From contig CAMXUZ010000330.1 of NCBI GenBank assembly GCA_947251855.1, forward strand, positions 1 through 5,431: a stretch of DNA of 5,431 bases, given 5' to 3'. The stretch is from an uncultured Ruaniaceae bacterium. GTDB lineage: Bacteria; Actinomycetota; Actinomycetes; Actinomycetales; Beutenbergiaceae. The notes below the pieces were generated by a model. The model saw only the letters and a list, made by a program, of their open reading frames with translations. It was not told where the DNA came from and searched no databases. Positions 1 to 5,275 of this stretch are shown in pieces. Each line of letters begins with the position of its first letter. Positions within the stretch are counted from its first letter, which is position 1. The position numbers were made by a program, and so were the translations under genes.

Positions 1-1
1 T

Positions 2-61
2 GTGCAGGCGTACCTCGAAAGCGCCGGGCCGATCCACGGTTCCGGCACCACCTGGACCTAG
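2..61 (+). CDS. C-terminal end of an unidentified protein (5' part outside window)
   Basis: This is the last 19 codons of an open frame that enters from the left edge and ends at TAG (59-61). The tail reads VQAYLESAGPIHGSGTTWT. About nine in ten third codon positions are G or C in this frame, while the neighbouring + frame looks non-coding, so the frame choice is well supported. A GC-rich hairpin follows the stop within two bases, as expected at the end of a transcription unit. The fragment is too short to assign a family, and I do not name a function. Confidence 0.6.
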   Translation: MQAYLESAGPIHGSGTTWT

Positions 62-62
62 A

Positions 63-90
63 CCGCGCCGCCCGGCGGATGCCGGCGCGG
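63..90 (+). terminator. GC-rich hairpin after the first stop codon, possible terminator
   Basis: The arms CCGCGCCG (63-70) and CGGCGCGG (83-90) pair perfectly over 8 bp around a 12-nt loop, two bases after the TAG at 59-61. No T run follows (the next bases are GGGTTGCGG), so it is not a textbook intrinsic terminator. High-GC actinobacteria often end genes with hairpins lacking a U tract. The position supports a terminator role, but the sequence alone does not prove it. Confidence 0.4.
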
Positions 91-155
91 GGGTTGCGGC
101 ACATCCCTGCCACTCGCGCCCCCGTTAATCTCCTTCCATCGCGCACAAGTGTTGA

Positions 156-183
156 CCGATCACCGGCGCGCGCCGGTGATCGG
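156..183. repeat. Perfect 28-bp palindrome nested inside a 9-bp inverted repeat
   Basis: The half-site CCGATCACCGGCGC (156-169) is followed immediately by its exact reverse complement (170-183), with no spacer. Outside it, TCTCCTTCC (129-137) pairs with GGAAGGAGA (182-190), so transcripts from either strand could fold into a long stem with a 20-nt bulge on one side. A TTGACC (152-157) overlaps the left edge and a poor GGTGAT lies 17 bp on, so the palindrome would occupy the spacer of a hypothetical promoter. It could be a dimeric operator, a two-way terminator lacking a T run, or a dispersed intergenic palindrome. I saw no second copy in the window. Confidence 0.75.
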
Positions 184-218
184 AAGGAGAGCGCAGGCCA
201 CGTCGCAACGAGCCCGAA

Positions 219-398
219 ATGCCCGAGGGCGGAACCGAACCCAGGGTGAGCCGGACGCTCAACCGGCTCATCGACCAAGCAAGTGACGCGGCCGAGGAGG
301 CGCGAGGGAATCTTTTCCGAAAACTAGGTCTCGATGCCACCGGCGCCCGAGAGATCAACCCCCTATTGCATCGGACGGGCCCGGCGGATTCTAGGTAG
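219..398 (+). CDS. Doubtful 59-aa ORF, unknown
   Basis: An ATG at 219 opens a 59-codon frame ending in TAG at 396-398. The middle (about residues 12-36) is charged and could form an amphipathic helix (NRLIDQASDAAEEARGNLF). The first 30 codons have the high third-position GC of the surrounding genes, but the second half does not. No convincing ribosome binding site lies just before the ATG: the strong GGAAGGAG is about 30 nt upstream, inside the inverted repeat. No family is recognised. It may be a small gene, the relic of a longer one, or a chance frame in GC-rich DNA. Confidence 0.22.
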   Translation: MPEGGTEPRVSRTLNRLIDQASDAAEEARGNLFRKLGLDATGAREINPLLHRTGPADSR

Positions 399-450
399 AC
401 GGCGTGAGTCCGGGGGGGGGAACCGCACCGGGTTAGGCAGGAGTAGGGAA

Positions 451-1083
451 ATGCGAAGTGAACGGGATACACCACGTGAGGACCCGACGGTCGTCGCGGC
501 AACGAGGGGCCCCACTCGGCGGGAGGAAGTGCTCGACCGAGAAAGCGACCGCTACGGCGGTTTCAAATGGGGCGCCGCCTTCTTCGGCTGGCTCACCGCC
601 ATGGGCGCCGCGGTTCTCCTCACCGCCATCCTCAGCGCCATCGGCGCCGGGGTCGGCTTAGGAGCGGTGGACGGCGATGTGCAACGCGCGGCCGACGAAC
701 TCAGTTCCAGCGCCGACACGGTGAGTATCATCGGCGCCGTGGTGCTCGCGGTGATCCTCTTCATCGCCTACTACTGCGGAGGCTACGTCGCCGGCCGGAT
801 GGCGCGCTTCTCCGGTGCCAGACAGGGCCTTGCGGTATGGATCTGGGCGATCGCCATCGCGATCCTCGTTGCGATCATCGCGGCGATCGCCGGGTCCAAG
901 TTCAACATCTTGGGCAACCTCAACGGCTTCCCCCGCATTCCCATCGACGAGGGAACTCTGACGGCGACAGGCATCATCACCGCGATTGCCGTCGTCGTCA
1001 TCAGCCTCATCGGCGCGATCCTCGGCGGACTCGCCGGGATGCGCTATCACCGCAAGGTCGACTACGCAGGCCTCGGCCGGTGA
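451..1083 (+). CDS. Four-helix integral membrane protein, function unknown
   Basis: This 210-aa protein has a charged cytoplasmic-looking N-terminus (residues 1-40), then hydrophobic segments at about 42-70, 91-113, 127-147 and 172-197, and a short basic tail. The Gly/Ala-rich helices, the GGFKWGAAFFGWLTA stretch (36-50) and the GGYVAGRMARFSGARQG stretch (110-126) match a widespread uncharacterised actinobacterial membrane protein type as I remember it. The ATG at 451 is chosen because AGGAG (439-443) lies 7 nt before it. The frame is open upstream to an ATG at 334, but that extension has poor coding character. The PRC-barrel gene starts 36 nt after its stop, so the two are probably co-transcribed. 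No catalytic motif is visible. It could be an envelope or stress-related protein, but this is a guess from context. Confidence 0.85.
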   Translation: MRSERDTPREDPTVVAATRGPTRREEVLDRESDRYGGFKWGAAFFGWLTAMGAAVLLTAILSAIGAGVGLGAVDGDVQRAADELSSSADTVSIIGAVVLAVILFIAYYCGGYVAGRMARFSGARQGLAVWIWAIAIAILVAIIAAIAGSKFNILGNLNGFPRIPIDEGTLTATGIITAIAVVVISLIGAILGGLAGMRYHRKVDYAGLGR

Positions 1084-1119
1084 CCATCACCCACTCCACG
1101 AGAGATAAGGACGAGCAGA

Positions 1120-1905
1120 ATGATTGACTCCAGCAACATCAACAGCGTTTTCGACTCCAAGGTCGTCGATCAGAACGACGCGAAGGTCGGAACGGTCAAG
1201 CAAGTATTTGTCGACGACGATAGCGGCCATCCGTTATTCGTCAGCGTGGCAACCGGCCTGTTCGGCATGTCGGAATCCTTCGTCCCGCTCCAGGGGGCGA
1301 CCTTCGACGGTGACGCCGTACACGTCACCTTCGACAAGGACATGGTCAAGGACGCCCCGCGAATCGACGCCGACGACGCGCTCACCGATCCCCAACAGGA
1401 GCAGATCTGGGACTACTACTTCGGCGCGCAGGGCGCCGGCCGCCGCGAAGACGGGCACCATGAGCACGGGCGCGGCGAACACGCCCGGCAGGAACACGGC
1501 GAGAGCCACCGGGGCGGGCGCGACTCCCAGGATGCGATGACTCGCTCGGAGGAGCGGCTGAACGTCGACAAGCAGTCCGTTCCGACCGAACGGGCGCGCC
1601 TGCGCAAACACGTCGTCACGGAACAGCAGAACATCACCGTTCCCGTGCAGCATGAAGAGCTCCGGGTGGAACGCGAACCGATCACCGATGAGAACGTCGG
1701 CGAGGCGATGAGCGGACCGAACCTCACCGAGGACGAGCACGACGTCACCTTGAATGAGGAACACGTCCACGTTGATAAGGAGACCGTGCCGGTTGAACAG
1801 GTGCGGCTCGATAAGGATACGGTTACCGAGCAGGAGAACATCTCCGAGGACGTCGCCCACGAGGAGATCGACCTCGACACCGACGATCGGCGCCGCCGGC
1901 GCTGA
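1120..1905 (+). CDS. PRC-barrel protein with His-rich linker and duplicated DUF2382-like tail
   Basis: The protein has 261 aa. Residues 1-101 form a PRC-barrel domain (VVDQNDAKVGTVKQVFVDD, then a FVPLQGA strand and a DPQQEQIWDYYFG end). Residues 107-140 are a hydrophilic linker with six His between 113 and 130. Residues 141-255 are a DUF2382 (YsnF/AvaK-type) region made of two clear copies: about 149-181 and 218-250 share VDK, VP.E, RL.K, VTEQ.NI and HEE. The tail ends in five Arg. PRC-barrel plus DUF2382 proteins are known as stress-associated proteins of unclear biochemical role. No signal peptide or membrane segment is seen, so it is probably cytoplasmic, perhaps a partner of the membrane protein encoded just upstream. 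The ATG at 1120 has AAGG at 1107-1110. An 8-bp hairpin overlaps the stop codon. Confidence 0.9.
   Translation: MIDSSNINSVFDSKVVDQNDAKVGTVKQVFVDDDSGHPLFVSVATGLFGMSESFVPLQGATFDGDAVHVTFDKDMVKDAPRIDADDALTDPQQEQIWDYYFGAQGAGRREDGHHEHGRGEHARQEHGESHRGGRDSQDAMTRSEERLNVDKQSVPTERARLRKHVVTEQQNITVPVQHEELRVEREPITDENVGEAMSGPNLTEDEHDVTLNEEHVHVDKETVPVEQVRLDKDTVTEQENISEDVAHEEIDLDTDDRRRRR
1887..1905 (+). terminator. Hairpin at the stop codon of the PRC-barrel gene, possible terminator
   Basis: Positions 1887-1894 pair with 1898-1905 (eight pairs, one of them G-T) around a GCC loop. The stem includes the Arg-rich end of the gene and the TGA stop. No T run follows. The next gene is convergent and ends 33 bp away, so a transcription end is expected about here. 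The hairpin could equally be a by-product of the Arg codon run. Confidence 0.3.
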
Positions 1906-1938
1906 CTCAACCCCGAGATCGTGCGGTGCTCGCCGCGA

Positions 1939-2199
1939 TTACGAATCAGCGTCGCCTGCCCGGTCCCGGCGCCGTTGCCACCGCAGGAGCACCCCAGCGA
2001 TGATCCAGCTTGCGAGCGCCCCGCCGCCGAGCAGGGCAATGTCCGCGCCGGTGAGCACAACCGGGTTCACGGAGCCTTCCGAGGCTTTCGCGAACCGATG
2101 CAGCCGGTACAGCAAGTAGGCGAACACCGCGCCGGCGAGGATGAGTGCGAACGCGATCGCATTCACCCACGGGCGCGCGGGCGGGCGGGAGGTGTACAC
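1939..2199 (-). CDS. Small two-helix membrane protein, function unknown
   Basis: This 86-aa protein begins at a GTG (2199-2197) and ends with TAA (1941-1939). Two hydrophobic segments are obvious, at about residues 12-33 (VNAIAFALILAGAVFAYLLY) and 52-72 (ADIALLGGGALASWIIAGVL). They are joined by a loop of about 18 residues, with a basic C-terminus (RWQRRRDR) that suggests a cytoplasmic tail. Codon choice on this strand fits a real gene. The start is uncertain: the ribosome binding site is poor, with only a G run directly before the GTG, and a second in-frame GTG lies at codon 12. The gene is convergent with the PRC-barrel gene and divergent from the amidohydrolase gene, so it is probably expressed alone. 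No family is recognised. Confidence 0.75.
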   Translation of the reverse strand: MYTSRPPARPWVNAIAFALILAGAVFAYLLYRLHRFAKASEGSVNPVVLTGADIALLGGGALASWIIAGVLLRWQRRRDRAGDADS

Positions 2200-2263
2200 G
2201 CCCCCATCATCTCACCGTTGTTCCTGCCCGGTGCTCGGGGGCGGGGCATGGCAGGATCGGGGT

Positions 2264-3424
2264 ATGAGTCTTTTTGCGATCACGAACGGATACGTCGTAC
2301 CCATCGAGGGCGAGCCCTTCACCGGAACGGTACTCATCAAGGACGGCAGGATCGAGGAACTCGGCACCGACATCGAGATCCCCGCAGATGCCCGCCAGGT
2401 CGATGCCCGTGGGAAGTGGGTCCTGCCCGGCCTCGTCGATGCTCACACCCACCTGGGCACCGCGGAGGAAGCCGAGGGCTGGGAGGGGGAGGACACGAAT
2501 GAGATGACCGACCCGGTCACGGCGCAGGTCCGAGCGATCGACGCGATCAACCCCGCCGAGACCGGCTTTCGCGACGCCCTCGAAGGCGGCGTCACCGCGG
2601 TAGGCGTGAACCCGGGTTCGGGCAACGTCGTCGGCGGGCTCTGTGTGGCGATCCACACCCACGGCACGGTCGTCGATCAGATGGTGTTGCGCTCCCCCGT
2701 CGGAGTGAAATCGGCGCTCGGGGAGAATCCCAAGCGGGTGTACAACAACCAGAAGAAGATGCCCTCCACCCGGCTCGGGGTCGCTAGCATCCTGCGGCAG
2801 ACCTTCGTCGACGCCCAGAACTACCTCGCTAAACAGCAGGCGGCGGAGGAGGGCTCCTTCGATGCCCGTGACCTGAAGAACGAATCGGTTGCGATGGTGC
2901 TGAACAAGGAGATCCCCTGGCGCCAGCACTGCCACCGCGCCGATGACATCGCTACTGCCCTGCGGGTGGCGCAGGAGTTCGGTTATGACCTCGTTCTCGA
3001 TCACGGCACGGAAGCGCACCTCGTCGCGGACCTCGTTGCCGAGCGGGGCGTGCCGGTGCTCATCGGCCCGCTGTTCACCTCCCGTGCCAAGGTGGAGCTG
3101 CGTAACCGCTCGCTCGCCAACCCGGGCAAGCTCGCGAAGGCGGGCGTAGAGATTTCCATCATCACCGACCACCCGGTCACTCCCATCAACTTCCTCATTC
3201 ACCAAGCGACGCTCGCAGTGAAGGAAGGTCTCGACCGGGAGACGGCGCTGCGGGCCGTGACGATCAACCCGGCCAAGGTGCTCGGCATCGCCGACCAGGT
3301 GGGGTCGCTCGCCCCGGGCAAGCTCGCCGACGTCGCGATCTGGAGCGGCGATCCGCTCGACGTGATGCAGCGGGCGCAGCGGGTGTTCATCGCCGGTGAA
3401 GAGGTGTATGCCCACTCCGCGTGA
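2264..3424 (+). CDS. Amidohydrolase-family protein (imidazolonepropionase-like metal-dependent hydrolase)
   Basis: This 386-aa protein has the composite amidohydrolase fold: an N-terminal beta part with VLIKDGRIEELG (23-34) and PGLVDAHTHLG (55-65), where H61 and H63 are the usual metal ligands. A GVKSALGENPKR stretch (147-158) carries a Lys that may be the carboxylated metal bridge. Further candidate ligands lie in QHCHRADD (221-228), DHGTEAH (246-252) and ITDHP (300-304). The C-terminal NPAKVLGIADQVGSLAPGKLADVAIWSGDP rule of the family is present around 335-364. Length is normal. The substrate cannot be read from sequence; relatives act on cyclic amides or aminated compounds. No signal peptide is seen, so it is probably cytoplasmic. 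The ATG at 2264 has AGGA (2253-2256) 7 nt upstream. The stop lies 8 bp from the convergent kinase gene's stop. Confidence 0.92.
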   Translation: MSLFAITNGYVVPIEGEPFTGTVLIKDGRIEELGTDIEIPADARQVDARGKWVLPGLVDAHTHLGTAEEAEGWEGEDTNEMTDPVTAQVRAIDAINPAETGFRDALEGGVTAVGVNPGSGNVVGGLCVAIHTHGTVVDQMVLRSPVGVKSALGENPKRVYNNQKKMPSTRLGVASILRQTFVDAQNYLAKQQAAEEGSFDARDLKNESVAMVLNKEIPWRQHCHRADDIATALRVAQEFGYDLVLDHGTEAHLVADLVAERGVPVLIGPLFTSRAKVELRNRSLANPGKLAKAGVEISIITDHPVTPINFLIHQATLAVKEGLDRETALRAVTINPAKVLGIADQVGSLAPGKLADVAIWSGDPLDVMQRAQRVFIAGEEVYAHSA

Positions 3425-3432
3425 GGGGCGGG

Positions 3433-4092
3433 TCAGGCGGCGGGATCGGCGGGCCGGGAGATCAGCTTGCGGATGCAGTGCTCGGCTTTCGCCGGGCTGA
3501 GTTTCCGGCAGCCCTGGGCCTGCCATTTCTTCAGCTGCCCCGGTTCTGCCCGGAGCAATGCCCACCCCCGCCGCACGAGAGTGAGCGGGGGTTTGCGCGC
3601 CTCGCCCAGATCCCGAAGGAGCCGGAACCAGAAGGTCGTGAATCTCGGCCGGGCGATGACGATCGCCTCGGCGAGCACCTGCTCCGCCTGCAGCTCCCGA
3701 ACTATTTCCGCGGCGAATATCCCTTCCGCGACGACGATCGGGCTGCCATCGGCGATGAACCGCCGGTTTCCAGTGCGGGTCGAGGTGGGAATGTCGTAGA
3801 TCGGCAGGTCCGCCTCCCCCTCCCGGCACACGTGCAGGAGGGCCTCCACCGCCGCGCGCCGATTCCACGTGGCCGGATCATCCCAATCCACGATCCCGAA
3901 CCGCTCGGGAAGGCCGGGCTCATCGTGGTCGAAATAGAAATCATCGAGGGTGATCGTGGGAATGCCGAGTCGGCGCACGAGGGAGGTTTTACCCGAGCCG
4001 GAGGCTCCGGTGAGGAGCACGATCCGCCGCGTGAGCCGCCGGCTCCCTTCGGGGAGGTCAAACAGTACGGGGTCGGGAACCATGACCTTCAT
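3433..4092 (-). CDS. P-loop NTPase, uridine-kinase-like, downstream of selD
   Basis: The 219-aa protein has a Walker A loop GASGSGKTS at residues 29-37 with K35, followed by TLDDFYFD (48-55), which resembles the DDFY substrate-site motif of uridine kinase-type enzymes. DWDDPATWN (69-77) and VVAEGIFA (120-127, Walker B-like) fit the same fold. An Arg-rich stretch (RPRFTTFWFRLLRDLGEARKPP, 148-169) may be the lid. It therefore probably transfers phosphate from ATP to a small hydroxyl substrate in the cytoplasm. True uridine specificity is not shown, and annotation as an ATP-binding protein is safer. The gene starts 18 bases after the last base of selD, so it is likely co-transcribed with it. ATG 4092 is used; a second ATG at 4083 preceded by GAAGG is an alternative. 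Confidence 0.85.
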   Translation of the reverse strand: MKVMVPDPVLFDLPEGSRRLTRRIVLLTGASGSGKTSLVRRLGIPTITLDDFYFDHDEPGLPERFGIVDWDDPATWNRRAAVEALLHVCREGEADLPIYDIPTSTRTGNRRFIADGSPIVVAEGIFAAEIVRELQAEQVLAEAIVIARPRFTTFWFRLLRDLGEARKPPLTLVRRGWALLRAEPGQLKKWQAQGCRKLSPAKAEHCIRKLISRPADPAA

Positions 4093-4110
4093 TATGGTTC
4101 ATTGCCTGCC

Positions 4111-5085
4111 TCACCGGATCACCAACGGGGTCTTCCCTCGCGGCTCCACGTGGCCGATGACCGGGTAGCCCGGGAGTTCCCCGACGACGAGCAATCCCCC
4201 CGAGGTCTGGGCGTCGGCGAGGAGTACCAGTTCGTGTTCCTCCCGGGAACTGGTGAGGTGCGGGCGTACCCAGTCCAGGTTCCGCCGGCTCCCGCCCGGG
4301 ATATAGCCCGCGGCCGCGGCCTCGTGGGCTCCCTCGAGGTAGGGAACGGCGCCGCCGTCGATGACGAGGCTGACGTCCGAGGCTCGCGCCATCTTGTAGG
4401 CGTGGCCGAGCAACCCGAACCCGGTCACGTCCGTGGCCGCGGCGGCCCCCGACGCGAGCGCGGCCTTCGAGGCGTCCCGGTTGAGGGTGACCATCGAATC
4501 GATCGCGTGGTTGAAATCCTCCCCGGTAGCCTTGTGCCGGTTACTCAACACCCCAACTCCGAGGGGCTTGGTCAGCGTGAGCGGTAGTCCGGCCGCGGCC
4601 GCATCGTTTCGCAGCAGCCGGTCCGGATCGGCGATGCCGGTGACGGCGAGGCCGTACTTGGGTTCCTTATCGTCGATGCTGTGCCCGCCCGCGAGGTGAC
4701 AGTTCGCTTCCCGGCAGATGTCGGCCCCGCCGCGCATCACTTCCGCCGCGTGCGCGAAATCGATGGTCTCCCGGGGCCAGGAGAGGAGGTTGAGCGCCAC
4801 CAGGGGGTCCCCGCCCATCGCATAGACATCGGAGAGGGCGTTCGCGGCGGCGATCCGACCGAAGTCGTAGGGATCATCGACGATGGGGGTGAAGAAGTCC
4901 GCTGTGGCGATGACCGCCTGGCCGCCGTTGATCCGGACGGCCGCCGCATCGTCACCGTTGTCCAGGCCCACGAGCAGGTTCTCATCGTCGAACCCTGGCA
5001 GACCTCCGAGGAGTTCCTCGAGTTCACTCGCAGGAACTTTGCACGCGCAGCCGCCACCGGCCGCGAATTGGGTGAGTCTCACCAT
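4111..5085 (-). CDS. selD: Selenide, water dikinase (selenophosphate synthetase)
   Basis: SelD makes selenophosphate, AMP and phosphate from selenide, ATP and water, giving the selenium donor for SelA. The 324-aa protein shows the family motifs in order: LTQFAAGGGCACK (4-16), with C13 and K16 at the positions of E. coli C17 and K20; LDNGDDAA (41-48); ATADFFTPIVDDPYDFGRIA (60-79); SDVYAMGGDP (85-94); AGGHSID (132-138); TKPLGVGVL (172-180); DVTGFGLLGHA (219-229); and DAQTSGGLLV (291-300). The catalytic position is Cys, not selenocysteine. After the SGGLL motif the end is short (GELPGYPVIGHVEPRG), giving 324 residues against 347 in E. coli. ATG 5085 is supported by GGAGG (5090-5094) 4 nt upstream. 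It is divergent from selC-selA and followed by the kinase gene. Confidence 0.97.
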   Translation of the reverse strand: MVRLTQFAAGGGCACKVPASELEELLGGLPGFDDENLLVGLDNGDDAAAVRINGGQAVIATADFFTPIVDDPYDFGRIAAANALSDVYAMGGDPLVALNLLSWPRETIDFAHAAEVMRGGADICREANCHLAGGHSIDDKEPKYGLAVTGIADPDRLLRNDAAAAGLPLTLTKPLGVGVLSNRHKATGEDFNHAIDSMVTLNRDASKAALASGAAAATDVTGFGLLGHAYKMARASDVSLVIDGGAVPYLEGAHEAAAAGYIPGGSRRNLDWVRPHLTSSREEHELVLLADAQTSGGLLVVGELPGYPVIGHVEPRGKTPLVIR

Positions 5086-5143
5086 CGGTCCTCCAGGTCA
5101 AAGTCGGGCCCTTCCATTCTTACAGGGTCTAGGCTTAGGCACT
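5086..5143. promoter_or_regulatory. 58-bp divergent promoter region between selD and selC
   Basis: All signals for starting selD leftward and selC rightward must fit here unless selD is read from elsewhere. On the + strand TAGGCT (5130-5135) fits the TANNNT form of an actinobacterial -10 box, 8 bases before the tRNA; no good -35 is seen. On the - strand TAAGAAT (complement of 5115-5121) is a possible -10 for selD, which would leave a leader of about 20 nt. The two candidates nearly touch, so the two directions could compete. These assignments rest on weak matches. Confidence 0.35.
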
Positions 5144-5238
5144 GGAGGCGTACCTCGTCTGGTGACGGGCGCGGTCTTCAAAACCGTTGTGGCCGAGCAA
5201 CTCGGCCAGGCGGGTTCGATTCCCGTCCGCCTCCGCCA
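5144..5238 (+). tRNA. selC: Selenocysteine tRNA, anticodon TCA
   Basis: The 95-nt gene includes an encoded CCA (5236-5238). The anticodon TCA is at 5178-5180 in the loop CTTCAAA, closed by a 5-bp stem (5171-5175 with 5183-5187). The D-arm has the diagnostic six pairs (5154-5159 with 5164-5169) and a 4-nt loop TGGT. The long variable arm GGCCGAG/CTCGGCC (5191-5197 with 5201-5207) has a CAA loop. The T loop is TTCGATT (5215-5221). The first seven acceptor pairs are GGAGGCG with CGCCTCC (5228-5234), and base 5235 (G) is the discriminator. It is charged with serine and converted to selenocysteyl-tRNA by SelA, whose gene follows after 37 bp. The eighth acceptor pair is T5151 against C5227 and does not form; C5227 can instead pair with G5209 to lengthen the T stem to six. 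Confidence 0.97.
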
Positions 5239-5275
5239 AAACTCAGGCGGAGCGAGCGAGCCAAGGAAGGTACGA

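Larger units (their letters stand above)
62..450. other. Non-coding or weakly coding region upstream of the membrane-protein gene
   Basis: These 389 bases contain no confidently coding frame. They hold the hairpin at 63-90, the palindrome at 156-183, the doubtful 59-codon ORF at 219-398, a somewhat AT-richer patch near 309-335, and nine consecutive G at 412-420. A long - strand frame covering about 125-502 has an unconvincing composition (rich in Arg, Ser and Pro) and is treated as chance. The promoter for the gene starting at 451 should lie in the right half, but I see no strong -35/-10 pair. A TTGCAT at 366-371 with TTCTAG at 389-394 is a weak candidate. I compared it by eye with common riboswitch motifs and recognised none. 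Confidence 0.5.

Noticed and set aside
6..17. A 12-base match to the 5' part of the tRNA-Sec gene (5146-5157), considered as a possible attachment-site copy
   Set aside because: It is too short, involves the 5' part of the tRNA and not the 3' part usually duplicated by integration, lies within a coding frame, and no integrase is present.
373..397. Inverted similarity to 11-35 (20 of 25 bases); both would encode YLESAGP
   Set aside because: The match is short, stops abruptly on both sides and lies in a frame I consider non-coding. It is best read as chance in GC-rich sequence, though it could be a fragment of a duplicated gene end.
120..450. A riboswitch in the leader of the membrane-protein gene
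   Set aside because: Apart from the palindrome I could not match conserved bases of the c-di-AMP, SAM, TPP or cobalamin classes. A covariance-model search would settle it.
125..502. A 125-codon - strand frame in the left non-coding region
   Set aside because: The composition is Ser/Arg/Pro-rich with no motif, and it overlaps the start of the well-supported gene at 451.
2207..3868. A 553-codon - strand frame across the amidohydrolase gene
   Set aside because: It is antisense to a well-recognised amidohydrolase, is rich in Arg, Gly and His, and shows no family motif. Long antisense frames are common in GC-rich DNA.
3421..4587. A 388-codon + strand frame across the kinase gene and the 3' part of selD
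   Set aside because: It runs antisense to two genes with clear motifs, and its own translation has no recognisable domain.
4111..5085. SelD as a possible selenoprotein with in-frame TGA
   Set aside because: The catalytic position is a Cys codon (residue 13) and no in-frame TGA occurs before the natural stop.
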